64,000 nt of DNA, taken from the NCBI GenBank assembly GCA_002245135.1, contig NGBS01000005.1, positions 124,001 to 188,000 on the forward strand, read 5' to 3'. Below, in pieces: positions 24,131 to 37,400 of this stretch. Within the stretch, counting starts at the first letter, position 1, and the number at the start of each line of letters is the position of its first letter. The notes beneath the pieces are model-generated. The model saw only the letters and a list, made by a program, of their open reading frames with translations, was not told the DNA's origin and did no database searches. The stretch comes from Proteromonas lacertae (lineage: Eukaryota; Sar; Bigyra; Opalinata; Proteromonadidae). The position numbers and the translations under genes were made by a program.

Positions 24131-25741
24131 TTAATTACTACACTTTAAAGGGAAATCTAGAGATTTTTTATCACCATTTTCTATATTTTCCATTGTTACA
24201 GTTAATACTCCACTTTCATCATAATGATATGTAACTTTTACCCTCACTTCACCTTTTGGTTTAGGTGGAATTGGGAAATCTTCACCTCCAATAAAATCAT
24301 TATCTTCATATCTTGGTTTATCTCCTTCATACACATACACTGGCATTGATTTTTGATTGTCTTCATAAGTTGCAAATGTTTTTGATTCTGTAGATGGGAT
24401 GGGAGAGAATTTGGGTAAGATAAATTCAGCTTTTCCATCTGCACAATCAGTAGATAATCCGTGTGAAATAACATCTCTAATCTTTAAATCTTGACACTCA
24501 TTTGCTACAATTGCAGCACCCATAGCTACTATGGTTTGAACGTCTAAATCTTTTAGTATTTTACATCTTGGAAATGCTGAATGTAATAATTCTTCAACTC
24601 TTAAAATTCTACTACTTCCACCAACTAATATTATTCCATATATATCTCTTTCTTTTAAAGGACTTTCGCTTAATACTTCTTTTGTTATTTCTATTGTTCT
24701 TTTGAAATAGTTATCACATAATCGATTAAAATTAGTTCGAGTAAGTGTGCAGTCAACTCCAGCATCTTCTAAAAATTCACAATTAACGGGAGTTTCCATT
24801 TGTTCTACCAAAAATATTTTTGCTTCTTGACAAGCTTGTCTTAATTTAATATAACGACTTTCATCTTTTGGCTTTCGAGATGTCATTAAATCTGTTCCTT
24901 CTTTTTCTTTATATATATTAGCAAAGTATTTAGCTAACTCTAAATCAACATCTTGACCTCCTAAATGATTATCACCTCCAGTTGCTCCAACAACAACTTC
25001 TCTTTTCATTCGATCAACAGTTACAATTGACACATCAAATGTACCACCACCATAATCATATACTAAAAATGATACTTTATTAGGTAATTTATCATGACCT
25101 ATTGATTGATATGAATATGCAATTGCTGCTGCAGTTGGTTCATTTATTAGTTGAATCACCTTTAAATTAGCTTTTTTGGCTGCTTCTAAGGTTTTCTTTC
25201 TTTGCTGATTTTTAAAATATGCAGGAACTGTAATAACTACTCCTGATGGTTTATTTGTATCGTTTCCACATCTTTCATCACCAGCTTTTTTCAATGCTTT
25301 CAATATTTCACTACTTACATCTTCAGCTGTCAATTCAACTGTTTGTTTACCTACACGAGCCATTACAGTAGGAACACCATTATGATTTTCTATATCAAAA
25401 CGCCAATTCGGTAAATCTCTTTGAAATGTTTCATTATCCCAAGATATACCAATAAAACGTTTTGAATCATATATGGTATTTTTAATGTTCTTAGATAGGT
25501 TATGAACAGCACTATTTCCTGACACTACTTCAATTGGAGTACCAGGTTTATATAGAACCATAGAAGCTAAAGATGGTGATGAATCATTAAATGTAACAGC
25601 CTCATACTTGTCAGACTCACCTCTTTGTAGAATACACACACAAGAGAATGTAGTTCCCAAATCTATTCCATATTTATTAGTATTAATGTTTCTATCTCCA
25701 TCTAAAAATCTATGCCATGTTGATGAGTAAGTATAAGACAT
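24131..25741 (-). CDS. Divergent Hsp70 without helical lid
   Basis: Single exon, 536 residues. The nucleotide-binding domain is complete: GIDLGTTFSCV (phosphate 1), INEPTAAAIAY, YDYGGGTFDVS (phosphate 2), and GIILVGGSSRI (adenosine loop). The beta substrate-binding domain is shortened and divergent (GLSTDCADGKAEFILPK...). The protein ends at a short beta-rich segment (TVTMENIENGDKKS), so the C-terminal helical lid and any EEVD tail are missing; typical cytosolic Hsp70s have about 640 residues. There is no signal peptide and no KDEL, so it is probably cytosolic. A lidless Hsp70 would bind substrates with fast exchange; this is inference. The frame is clean, so the short form is genuine and not a frameshift. 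Confidence 0.9.
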   Translation of the reverse strand: MSYTYSSTWHRFLDGDRNINTNKYGIDLGTTFSCVCILQRGESDKYEAVTFNDSSPSLASMVLYKPGTPIEVVSGNSAVHNLSKNIKNTIYDSKRFIGISWDNETFQRDLPNWRFDIENHNGVPTVMARVGKQTVELTAEDVSSEILKALKKAGDERCGNDTNKPSGVVITVPAYFKNQQRKKTLEAAKKANLKVIQLINEPTAAAIAYSYQSIGHDKLPNKVSFLVYDYGGGTFDVSIVTVDRMKREVVVGATGGDNHLGGQDVDLELAKYFANIYKEKEGTDLMTSRKPKDESRYIKLRQACQEAKIFLVEQMETPVNCEFLEDAGVDCTLTRTNFNRLCDNYFKRTIEITKEVLSESPLKERDIYGIILVGGSSRILRVEELLHSAFPRCKILKDLDVQTIVAMGAAIVANECQDLKIRDVISHGLSTDCADGKAEFILPKFSPIPSTESKTFATYEDNQKSMPVYVYEGDKPRYEDNDFIGGEDFPIPPKPKGEVRVKVTYHYDESGVLTVTMENIENGDKKSLDFPLKCSN

Positions 25742-25885
25742 TCTTTACAAAAAAGAAAAATTACAGTAGTTGTAAAAATAGATTCGTTTTATTCTATATT
25801 TACACAACATATAATTTACAGTGTATGTGATTTAAAACTAACTATCTATTTAAAATCTAGCTCAATAAAACAACAAAAGCAATAA

Positions 25886-28815
25886 CTAACAGAAACTAGA
25901 AGGTCGATAATAATCATTTGGATTATAATTACACTGATATTGAGTTGGAGAAGTATTCATATATTGAATATTTGATGCTCCAATCTGTTGTAAGTTATTA
26001 CCATTACCACTATTACTCATACTTCGTAGTATTTGTGTAGGTGATGAAGTAGTTTGTTGTTGTTGTTGTTGTTGTGATAAAGAAGTTGTAGATGACGATG
26101 ATAACTGTTGAGGTAATGGACTATTACTGTAACTTGGTGGAGAAATACTATAATAAGAAGCATCAAAACTATAACTTACATTACTATTATTTGTAGTATA
26201 ATTGCTTGTATTATAATTGGGTAATGAATATGAGATATATGAATCATTATATGGGGTAATTAAACCTATTTCATAACCATTATTATCACTACTTCCTCCA
26301 CCACCACTACTACTACTATAACCATCTCTAATTATTTTCCTATTTCTTTCATTATTAGATATTCTCTTATTCTTTTTACCTTTTACATTTGTTGGATTGT
26401 TGATATTATTCAGCAAGTGTTTATAACAATCATCATTTAATTGTTCAGTTAAAAATACATAAGGATTATACGGATGGTTTTTAGTAATAGCAAATATCTC
26501 TGGATATTTTTCTAAGAACTTTTTCAAACCACCAAATTGTTCTCGGAGTGTTTGAGTTAGATTATCACATGACAAACAATCTTGTAATAATTTACCAATT
26601 TCACCAACTGGAGATGGACCTTTGTCTTTTAATATATCAACTGTTAATGATAATAATGCATTTTCTGTAACTTCATTTTCTAATAAATACGCACTATGTT
26701 CTAATCGATCATATAATATCTTTATATCCATTGCCAATGAATTCTGTGTAAGACTTAAAAAGTAATTGGCTTCAATATTGACTGGATCAAATATACTACT
26801 GGATATTCCTGTTTTTGTTAATGTTTCTTCAAATAGTTCTTCTATAACTTTATTCTCTATTTCTGTACTATTATTACTATTACTATTTTGATTTGTATAG
26901 AGTTGTAACAAATGGTTGATTTTGTGTTGCGCAAATGTAAATAATCCTGGTAATATATCTTCTTTGAAATCTTTAATAGGTTGAGATATTAAATTATGAT
27001 TAGGTGATAATGGATTTTCTATATTAATCGACTGATTCACAAATGATGTAATTCCTACTGTTGTATCTTCACTCTTTTTTCTTTGATTTGGCTTGTTATA
27101 TAGTTGAATATAATTCACCATAACAGATGAAGGAAAGAATGGATTATCTTTAATATCTAATGACTTATTATTATTATTACTATAACTATTTAACGATTCT
27201 ATTCTATCTAACATAACGACATTATTTTGCCAATCTAAACTCTGATATTCAAAAATAAAATAAAAGAATGCTTGTAACGGATTGTGTATATTTTGACCAT
27301 AAACATAAAAAATATGTAAAATTAATGTATACAAACCGTAACTATTAACATATAAAAATAATATAAACAAAATATAAATTGTTATACTCTGTAATATACG
27401 ATAAGATGTTTATATGACAATACTTATAATAATCATAGACACAAAACGACTTTATAAATATAATAGTCAATTTCAATAAATTATTTTTAATATTCTCATC
27501 TATTTCTTCAATAAAAGTATGAAAACACAAATCACTATAATTATTCGAGATAATTTCTAAAGGAACACTGTTCACGACACATTTCACGATATTTATATTA
27601 TTCGTATATATAAACTGAATATCAGTAATAACTACTTCACCATTATTGTTATTAGATAATATTTCATTCACTTTGATATACCAATTCTTTTCTTGTCCTT
27701 GACATAAGAATGGTGTAATTTGGATTGCTTCATTTGGTAAATTAATATGAATTGAATAAGCACCACTTTCATAACAAGTTGCACCTAATGCTTTCTTTAT
27801 TAAATTAGTTACATAAGTATATACTAAACCTTGTCTATAAATAGTCTCAAATGTAGGACACATTGAATGTATAATATTCTATTATAAATATTAATATATA
27901 TATTTATATATATATTATTATTATTATACTATTATTTTCTTATCTAATAAAGTAGGTTGTATGTTATTTGGTATACTATTTCCTAGTAAATAATTCATAT
28001 TATCAGTAGTTATTACTGGACTAGACCAAGTATTAAATGATTTATCATAATCCATTACAGGTGATATATTATTCGGTTCTACTATAGTATTGCTATTGCT
28101 ATTACTATTACTATTGTTATTTTGTTCGCTAACTAATGGAGATGATGATGATGATGATGATGATGAAGGAGTTACAGAAGATTGAATATTTCTTTTCATT
28201 TCTATTTTTAATTGTTCATTTTCTTTCTCTAACTTCATACAATAGTGTAATGTCTTATCATGCATTATCAATAATTTTAAAAGATTGTCGCTATCTGATA
28301 TAAACTGTGTAAAGAAGTCCTTTGTCCATAACTCATGAAATTGAATAACTTGATTCAATAGAGTTTCGATTATTTGTTCTAATTTCTCTTTTACTCCTGG
28401 AGATGTAAGACAGGCAAGATCAGATTTTGTGGGAAGTGGAGTTAAACTAGCTGTTAATAGTGTATTATTTACTTGATTATATAAATTTGTAAGCTGATCT
28501 AAAGAACGGATTACTTTCCAGCTTATATATGTCGTTTGATATTCAATTTCAAACGCTACTATCTGAATTATACTTGGAGCAATATCTACCTTAACTCTCA
28601 TATTTCCTACACACATACATAAATATATTACTATACCTGGAGGATAAGTGGTTACTATGTCGTTTGCTTTTAACAGTATGAGTGACAACCGTTGTTCATT
28701 AGACAGTTCAACCTTAGAAGTAATATCAACAGGCCATGAAGGTGGCGAAATAATATTGGAGCTTGTAGGGAAATGATTATCCTGAAGTATTATATCAATG
28801 TAAAGATACAGACAT
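25886..28815 (-). CDS. PX-domain protein with C-terminal helix-turn-helix-like module
   Basis: Five exons (introns 28782-28809, 28607-28636, 27879-27929, 27387-27423) encode 927 residues, in frame if the last acceptor is CAGAG. Exon 1 is only six bases. Residues ~35-150 look like a PX phosphoinositide-binding domain: a beta segment, WKVIRSLDQLTNLYNQV, then a Pro-containing loop LTPLPTKSDL and two helices ending near FFTQFI. Next come a coiled-coil and a Ser/Asn-rich linker, and a middle region of unknown fold with a hydrophobic stretch (near 27300-27370). Near residue 750 is GEIGKLLQ...REQFGGLKKFLEKYPEIF...HPYNP, a winged-helix-like segment reminiscent of RNA-associated HTH modules. The tail is Gln/Ser/Tyr/Asn low complexity. 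The combination suggests an endosomal protein with an extra binding module; role unknown. Confidence 0.65.
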
Positions 28816-28964
28816 GATTAATGATTTATAGATTATATGAGTGGCTTATTAACTAATTTATCTATTAAAAAATATTTACAGTAAATGTATACCCTAAGAA
28901 TAACTAATTGATGTGTTTTCATTTGATATTTGTACTCAAACCTCACAAGCTTCTTTGACAAAAA

Positions 28965-29463
28965 ATGTCTGAATACACAGTTATTGAAGATAAGTCACCT
29001 ATAACAATAAAACAATTGCAAATAGTATTGAATCATATAACTATTTTTAAAAGGAAATTGATGGAAACAAGACTGATATTGTTATTCAACTATACATAAA
29101 TCAACCATTTATAATTGTAACACAGTATAAATCTATTGGAAATATTGTATAATATATTTATATGAAAATATTAGTATTCAGCACAATTTGATGTTAAAGC
29201 TGCAGTAGACCCTTCATCATATGTATCATTTATATTGTTATATTTTTCTATAGTCAATAAAAACAATAATGGGTGACGATAATAATGAGACAAATAATTT
29301 GGTTGTAAGACAGATTTTGTTTATAGTAAAGTATTAAAATCGTTATTATATTCATAGAGAATTAGGATTCAGTTGTGTATTAGTTGGAATTGCATTAAAA
29401 ACAAAAGATTTAGAATTATTAAAGCCACTATTAGATTTAATAAAGCAAGCATTAAATGTATAA
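28965..29463 (+). CDS. PSMG3: Proteasome assembly chaperone 3 (PSMG3/PAC3)
   Basis: Five exons with four introns of 27-31 nt (29025-29053, 29147-29174, 29223-29253, 29331-29357) encode 127 residues in exact frame, close to the usual ~122 of PSMG3. Recognition rests on INQPFIIVTQYKSIGNIYS in the middle and LVGIALKTKDLELLKPLLDL at the C-terminus, both matching PAC3 and in the expected order. PAC3 with PAC4 helps assemble the 20S alpha ring and is released before maturation. With introns this dense (four in 500 bp) the gene is invisible as an open reading frame. It is divergent from the PX gene, with 149 bp between starts. Confidence 0.82.
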
Positions 29464-29512
29464 GAATTCTATATATTTTTATTTTTGTAAACAACATAAT
29501 ATATAGAGAAAA

Positions 29513-31068
29513 CTAATAACTAAATAATAATTTACCTTTTCCCTTTGGCTTTCCCCATTTCTTCTTTTTCTTCTTCTCACCATTATCTTCTTCGTTCAAA
29601 CTATTCATTCTACCCCATATTCCTCTTAATTCATTCTGAACAGGGGGATTAACACCAATATTAGTATTATCTCCACTTTCAGTAGAACCATCTGTAGTTG
29701 TAGTTGTAACAGTGGTTGTGTTAGGTAATGGAGGTAACATATCATTAGTAACAACAACATTTGGAATATAATCTTCAATTATCTCTTCCCCAAAGTCATC
29801 ATACATCACTTTTGTCTTTTCTAATATTTTCTTCTGTTTATATTCTTTCTTTTTACGTTGTCTTTCACGTTCATGAACAACATTCTTAATAAGATCAAAT
29901 GATTCTTTAGAAACTAACTTCCTCATATTCACTTCACAGAATTGTATAAAACTGCCTATAGGAAAATGCCTTAATAATTTATATTGACTCTTTGTTTCAT
30001 CTAACACTTGAATATTATCTATTTCAACAATATCACTTTGTATATTTAATGGTAAATTATCATAATCATTTCCATATTCATATAATAGATTCTTAAAACA
30101 AAATGGATGTAGAAATATTGGTAAACTAGTGACACTTTGATAAAAATAAAATTTTGGTAAATCTTTTGTAGGATCAATGTCAATCTTTAGACTATTTTCA
30201 GTATTTATGTTCTTTTCAATTTCTTCATTAATTGTTGATAACATAATGAATGTAATATTCTTTTCTTTCTCTAATATATCATCATATATATATTCATCAT
30301 CTTCATGATATCTTTTACTTAATTCATCTATTTGATTAAGATAATTTATTAAATATATTTTATAAAAATCATTGGTCATTATTACATATTTAGTGTAATA
30401 TAATTTGATTGAATTCTTAGATGAATATGGTTCAATGAGTGGTAACAATGGATTTAATTTGAACTTCTTTATTGTATATGATTTATCATCATCATCTAAT
30501 ACTGGATAACAGATAACACTACCATTTATTTGTTCAATTAAATTGAATTGTATTTTTTTATTTACACCTAATTCTTCTGTTATATACATAATGTAACAAG
30601 GTTTTAAATAATTGCTATTTACTGTAGATTGACATATTGGACAGTAACACCAACCACCTTCATACTCGAGATACTTTTCAATACAGGTAATACAGAATAT
30701 ATGACCACATTTAGATACATATGGACATAAATGAGTTTGTAGACAAATAGGACAGTATGAATCTTTTGATAATGGACATATTACCAGAATAACTGTTTCC
30801 CAATCTATATTAACATCTGGTTCATAACAATACTGTTCGTAAGAGAATTTTGGATTAAGAACAAATTGATAACTATAATAATTATATATTATTGTATAAT
30901 TACATACTTTGAAGGAAATGGAGTGTGTTTCACAACTGTATGTTGAATATTTGTCTTTCTATAGGTTTCATGTCTCTCTTTAGGTAAAGGAGGTGTAGTA
31001 AATGGTAAAGAGTCTTCTATATGAATACCAGATCTACTTTTCTTTGATGCTCCTTTCTTACTTGACAT
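29513..31068 (-). CDS. RNF10: RNF10-like RING E3 ubiquitin ligase
   Basis: Two exons around intron 30873-30907 encode 506 residues in frame. After a basic N-terminus comes the RNF10/Mag2 pre-RING strand block (QFVLNPKFSYEQY...VNIDWETVILV). It is followed by a C3HC4 RING: CPICLQTHLCPYVSKCGHIFCITC...CPIC. Downstream are a long alpha/beta region with conserved LPIFLHPF and HFPIGSFIQFCEV, and a Lys-rich C-terminus. In animals and yeast this family mono-ubiquitylates 40S proteins uS3/uS5 on stalled or non-functional ribosomes. Divergent from the thioesterase with 62 bp between starts and two tandem GGCTTGA copies in between. HBS1 and C53 elsewhere in the window also act in ribosome quality control, but the genes are not contiguous. 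Confidence 0.87.
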
Positions 31069-31096
31069 GAAATTCAGAATAATTTTATTGTTTCAA

Positions 31097-31110
31097 GGCT
31101 TGAGGCTTGA
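31097..31110. promoter_or_regulatory. Two tandem GGCTTGA copies
   Basis: GGCTTGA occurs twice head to tail (31097-31103 and 31104-31110) inside the 62 bp between the RNF10-like and thioesterase start codons, ending 20 bp before the latter ATG. This is the strongest example of the recurrent intergenic motif. Confidence 0.5.
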
Positions 31111-31130
31111 TAAAAAGAAAAGTCTTAAAA

Positions 31131-31723
31131 ATGGCTAGTGCAGTTCCTGATGACTATGATCAACTGCCCAAACCTATAATAATACATACACAACCTAATG
31201 GTATACTATAGATATATAATTTTCAGATTCTGATGCAAATGCTGTTAAAGAATTATTTAACAATCCAAATTTTGATCAAATAGATTTTAATAACATTTAT
31301 ATAAAAGAAGGACATTTTATTTGGGAGACTTTAAGAGGTAGTGACAAAATCAAATCTGTAAGAATATTTACTAGTAAAGATAGGTCAGAAGTACGTGTAA
31401 TATGGGAATTGGGAGATAAAATAGTTGGATACCCTGGAATGGTACATGGTGGTTTAATAGGAGCATTATTTGATCAATCATTTGGTATTGTAATGGCAGT
31501 TAAAATAGGAAGAGCATTTACTGCTCAATTAAATGTAACATATAAAAAAACAACCAAAACCAATCAAACAGTTATAATAACAGTAAAATTAGAGAAAATA
31601 GAAGGAAGAAAGATATATTTAAAAAGTGAAATGAACGATGTTGATGGTAATGTATTATCTGAAGCTGATTCAATATTTGTTAAAACAAATATAAAACAAG
31701 CTGTTGAAAAAGCTCAAAAATAA
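31131..31723 (+). CDS. Hotdog-fold acyl-CoA thioesterase (THEM4/PaaI-like)
   Basis: Two exons around intron 31201-31226 encode 188 residues in frame. The hotdog signature GYPGMVHGGLIGALFDQSFG is nearly identical to the HGGxxxxLxDxxxG active-site pattern of the THEM4/THEM5 and PaaI branch, and the following strands (AFTAQLNVTYKKTTKTNQTV) fit the same fold. It would hydrolyse acyl-CoA or another thioester; chain length is not predictable. About 85 N-terminal residues precede the domain and show no clear targeting peptide. ATG lies in an AAAAATGG context right after the promoter-like repeats. Confidence 0.88.
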
Positions 31724-31871
31724 ATTATAATTAATATTTTTTAAATCTTTTTATAAATCCCAATAACAAAACATATTTTTACTTAACAAATGATTTAAAT
31801 CGATTATATTTCCTTATATTCTTATAACACTGATTTTAAATGTATTAACATCGAATTAAATTAACCTCACA

Positions 31872-34147
31872 TTATTTAATTTCGCTAAATTCAGGTATTG
31901 TTGATAATACTTGAATATTCTTCTTAAACTTAGAATTATCTTTAAGAGATTCATATATTGGTTGAAATGCTTTCTTGAATACAGGTAATATCTCTGGTAA
32001 TAATGTAGTTAACAATCTACGAACAACATAAATACCGAATCTGTGTTGAATAACGGTTGTAAGATGTCTAGGATAACGAACTAACTCATTAACAATCTCA
32101 ATTTGAATTTTATAATCATTTGTTTGAATTAATTTCTCTAACACATTTGAGCTATACTTTTGCATGCATAACTTAATAATTGATCCTTTTATTGTCTTTA
32201 CTACATCATAAGAATATTCTAATTTTCCATTTTCTAAAACATATTGTAAAGCATAATTGCCATATTGATTACCAATGATATCTTTTGTATGTGAAATTAA
32301 CGATTTGGCTAATTTTACTTTTCTATCATTTTCAGCAACTTCATATGCTTTCTGAACAACATAACATCCAAACTTCGTAATAGAAATCGTACCAATATTA
32401 TTCTCAATAATGTTATATATAAATTCAGTCATTTTAGTTGGAAATATCTCTAAACAGAGTTGTAATACATGATTACCATGAGGATCTTGACATAATGACT
32501 CAATATGAGGTCTTAAACATTCAATTATAATCTCAAACTGTTCACTAGTTGTACAACTCTTAACTAACCTCTGCATTGATCTACTACCATGTAGATTAGT
32601 AGCTGATGAAATGAAATAAGGTTTTATCTTATTCAATATGGAGGTTATTTCGTCAGAATCAGTGATGAAGTCAAATACTTTTTGGAATAAATAATTACCA
32701 AATGGATCTATTATAATCTCTTCATAATGATCCTCTAATGCGCTTAATACTTTTACCAAATTATTTACTGGGTCTTCTTCAATCTTAGTTTGTAATATTC
32801 TACAATTCTGTTGATTTTTAGGTAACCATTTTAATACATTATTACTATTACTAGCAACATTATTATTATTATTATCATCGTCATTGATTTCATCACTAAT
32901 TATACTCGATACATTTAAATTCGATGCAGAGGATGATGCTGATGATGAAGCAGAAGCAGATGAAATCATATTATTATTATTATTAGATGGTGATATATTA
33001 CAATTATTACTACTATTTACCATGTTACTACTACTATTATTATTATTACTGATACTATTCACAGACGTAGTAGATGAACCTGAATATTGTTGAGGTAACA
33101 TCATTGGAGATATTGGTGGTGATATTGGTAAATGTTGTTGTAATGACATATTGGGAGGTGATTGATTATACTTATTTACATCACACCATTGAGTAGGAGA
33201 TGATGATGATATATACCCATTATTATTATTATTATTATTATTGCTACTTATTATGGGTGATGATGATGATGATGGTAATGGTAATGGTGGAGGTGGTGGA
33301 GGTGAATGTAATACCATACGATTCATACCATTTACTACATTTCTCATTTCATAATACTGATTAACTGGTGCTGCTGGAGGTAAACCTGGATTTCTCTTAT
33401 GGATTACCTGCGGTGGTAAATGCATACCTGGTGGAGGTGGCATTTGCTGGGGTGAATGCTGTTGCATATACGGATATTGCTGATTAGGCATTTGATATTG
33501 ATATTGAGGCTGTGGTTGCTGAATAAATTGGGGTTGGCGATAGGGTGGCTGGTGATTAGACATCTTTGGTTGAGGATAATACTGATATTGTGTAATTTCC
33601 ACCGGTTGTTCTAAGTAATCTGGTAAAAATTCTTCACTCTATTATATAATAGTATATTAATATACAGAGCTATAACTTCTAAAGGATTCTCCACCTAATT
33701 GAGAATTATTACACTCATTGAACATATTGTATGGGATTGGTGGTCTATGTCAATAATAGATGATAAATATTCATACTGACTGTAGTGGTCGTGAACAGCT
33801 GAGTCTGAAGTAGAATGAGTTTCTCTGAATCTCTGTCCTAAAGGCATTTGACCTTCTATAGCATGATTAATAAATGTTGTATATATATACGGACTTGATT
33901 ATTTGGGAAAGAATTACGTGAAGGACGTAATGTGTAGTTTCTAAATATGAAATAGAAGGCAACAAATATACACTGTATTATACTCGCTATAAGAATGATC
34001 GCTAGAGTCGCTTCCTTCTAATTGATAAAATGTTGGTGAGGTTGAAACTGGCGGCGCGCCCACCTCATAACCCATGGAATAATTATATTTGTTGTCATTT
34101 TGCGGGTAACTAAAACCGGGAGGAGAGTATTGATTGTTGTTTGACAT
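31872..34147 (-). CDS. Pumilio/PUF family RNA-binding protein
   Basis: Five exons (introns 33941-33971, 33856-33890, 33745-33776, 33639-33665) encode 716 residues in frame. The N-terminal ~380 residues are Gln/Pro/Asn/Ser-rich and disordered, with PPPPG and poly-Asn tracts. The C-terminal ~330 residues form the Pumilio homology domain with about eight repeats; readable RNA-contact helices include GNYLFQKV, SRSMQRLV, GNHVLQLC, GCYVVQKA, GNYALQYV, SSNVLEKL and GIYVVRRL. PUF proteins bind UGUA-type elements in 3' UTRs and repress translation or trigger decay. The repeat order and recognition residues look canonical, so a UGUA-like target is likely. Only the last repeat is weakly defined. Confidence 0.93.
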
Positions 34148-34431
34148 GAGGATGATTCTTTATAAATTTCTTACTTTAAAAGGCTTATAAATGATACGAT
34201 ATTTCGAAATAATAATTTCAAGGACGATTCTAGGTAAGATGAAATAACTATAAAACAAGAATGAATTTTTGAAGGATTTTAAAAAATTAAGTCGTTATTT
34301 GTGATTTTCGTTTCTCAATTTTAAATTATTTTGCTATTTTCGTTGTTAAACTTAATCGTCTTGTAGGGCAAATACATTTTTAACCCTCGTACACATATAA
34401 AAGTCTTATATAAAAGATTAATTCATAGGTT

Positions 34432-37400
34432 TTATACACTATAATTACTACTAGAATCGGAATCACCTTCATAACACTCGGATACATCTGGAGTGTTGCA
34501 TTCAGATGGAATTATAACCTCCTGAACCATTTGCTTTAATAACTGGACTTGATTGTACAGCTCATTTGTTTTTGTAGTTCCATCCTCGACTTGAGAGTGT
34601 AACTGGTTTAAAGATAATGATGTGTTGGGCTGACTGACATCAATTGAGAAGCTCGAAGTCTGATTATAGATGATATCCAAAGATGCCGATAAATTCCACA
34701 TTACATACGATTTCCATTTCTGATAGAATGAATTTATCAATGACTTTTTACTCAATTTGTATTTATTCACTATCTTTTCTAATGATCTTATTCTCATGTC
34801 CATATAAAGGTTATGGTCTCTCCATTTCTGAAAATATGACTTTTCTAATCTTAAAACAGCCTTTCTAACAACATGTGACAACACGATCGAAGATGATACT
34901 GTCAATTGTGAATTAATCTGTGAATTCTTCTTTCTGTAATACTCAATCACATTATTTCTCAATTTATCATATTTTGATCGTAATACATACACTCTAATAG
35001 CTCTAGTCATCTTTAATAATTTACTGTAAGTTGACATTGCTATATCAGTATAATCCTTCCATTTATCAAAACCTTTATTTAAATATTTTCTATTATAATT
35101 ATTAATAATATGATTCAAATGAATCAACTTCATATTATTAAATTGTTGTTTGTTATAATTATTGGTTAGTTCTAGTTCTTTCTTCAGTTTATTAAATCCA
35201 TTATTCAATAAGTGTTTATTGTGATGCAAGAACAATAAGTTTAATAGATTCAATCCATTTATATATCCATTCTTATACTTAGTATTATTATTTAATAATC
35301 TCACAACATTCTTTTTAATACATTTCTCTACATATTTATTAAATACATTTATTGCTTCAATATATCTATTTCTATTATCAGCATAATCTTTCCACTGTAT
35401 TATGGCATTTCTCATTGAATTGTTAATATAAATTGTATTCAACATGCTCAATTGAATAGATCTTTGAGATTCAATATTCTTTTCATTATATATGTATTCT
35501 CTCCATCTTGTTAAACACTCTGATGTTATGTTATCATATCTTTGATTCATTTTATTATAAATATATTCATAAGTCTTAAGGTATTTGAGATACTTTCTCC
35601 ATTGATTGAATCTTCTATTTTGTATATAATTATCATTTCTTTCTGCAGATTTATGTAATAACAATATCAATTTTTCTAATCTTTGTTTATGTAAATCACT
35701 ACTCATCTTAGATTCTTTCAATTTCATCATTACATGGTGTAATATATTGTTCTTTTTAAGTCTATAAGTTATTTCTAATCTATCACAACCAGCTATTCTA
35801 AATCGATCTTCTTTCACTTTATTCAATATAAATGTCTTCCATTTATTCATTGCTATATACAACTTCAAATTACACATATAATTCAATATTTGGTATATTA
35901 ACATCATACTAGATCTTTGAACTGATTTTATATGTTTAATTTGTTCTATTTTTACATATATCAAAGTTTCATAGTAATGACAATACTTTATATACTGTTT
36001 CCATTTCTGTATTGCTTTTAATTTCTTTCTTAACATGCATTCATTCACTATGCAATTTAACTTTAGTAATGATGATGATCTAGATGACACACTATCTTCA
36101 TTTATTCCATCTCTATTGTGTATTTCTTTCCAATTATTTAAACATTCCCTTTGAAGTCTTGTATCGATAATTTTATTCATTTTTTCTATCATTTTTGTTT
36201 GATTTTGAGATTCTACTACCATATTCTTCCATTTAATAAAACTTTTGTATAATTCTTTGTTGATCATATTGTTACGTATTATTTCTATTGTCTTTAATGA
36301 ATGAATCATCTTATTCTTCTCTCTAATCTCATTTTTCCATTTATTGAAACTATTCGTTAGCTTATTCATTTCCATTTTCTTTATAATATTTTCCAGATTC
36401 TTTTCTTTTTCAACAGACTTATTTCTAATCAATTTCAACTTATTATAGGCATTTTGCAACTTGTATTTCATATATTTATTCAGTATAACATTCAAATAAC
36501 TAACAAAGTATTTGTATAATGATATTTTAGATTTCTTCATCTGTTCTTCTATATTTTCCTGATGTATTTTGTTTTTATACCATTTACTAAAAGCATCCCT
36601 CATTCTATCTTTTTTAAACTTCTTTCTAACTTCCTCCAGTAAAAACAAACTGATATATTTCTCATTATTTTCATATTTCTTTTTATTACTATTATGTAAT
36701 AACTTGATAAAAGCAGATTGCAGTTTACTTCTATTCTTAATCACTAATAATCTTTCCAATATATTTCCACCTAAATTTACCTTCGTAATATTCAATGATA
36801 ATGATTTTACTTTCAATAGTAATGTGTAAAATGCTTTTGCTAATTGATATGAGAGTATTTTATTTGACAAGATATTTAACTTCTGAACAGCATCCTTCTT
36901 TTGGATTTTCATTAATTTTTCATTATAATTAGAATCAGTTTTAGTCTGACTGATTAACCGATTATATTTCTTCCACTTATTGAATAAATATCTTTCATTT
37001 GATTGTTTTATTACACTAAACAATCTCTTAATAACATTATAATAAGTGGATATCTCTTTAATTCTATTGAAACCATTTCTCATTTCACTGATTCTGATTA
37101 TATCATTGAGTTTATTCAAATGATCCATTACTGATTTTAGATATAAAGTTCTATTCTTCCAATATATATAATGTTTAGTTAAATTCATTCTTTCTTTAAT
37201 CTTAAACATAGCTTCTAATACTTTAAATGCATAATTGATATTATCTCTTCTTAACAACAACAACATCCATTTATTTAATGAATTATGAAGTTTATTCCTA
37301 TTATGATGATTCAACAAAGTTAAGAGTTTATCCAACCCATTCTCTATATTATTATTACTCATTTTTTTATCTTTATTAATATTGTATTTCCATCTATTAT

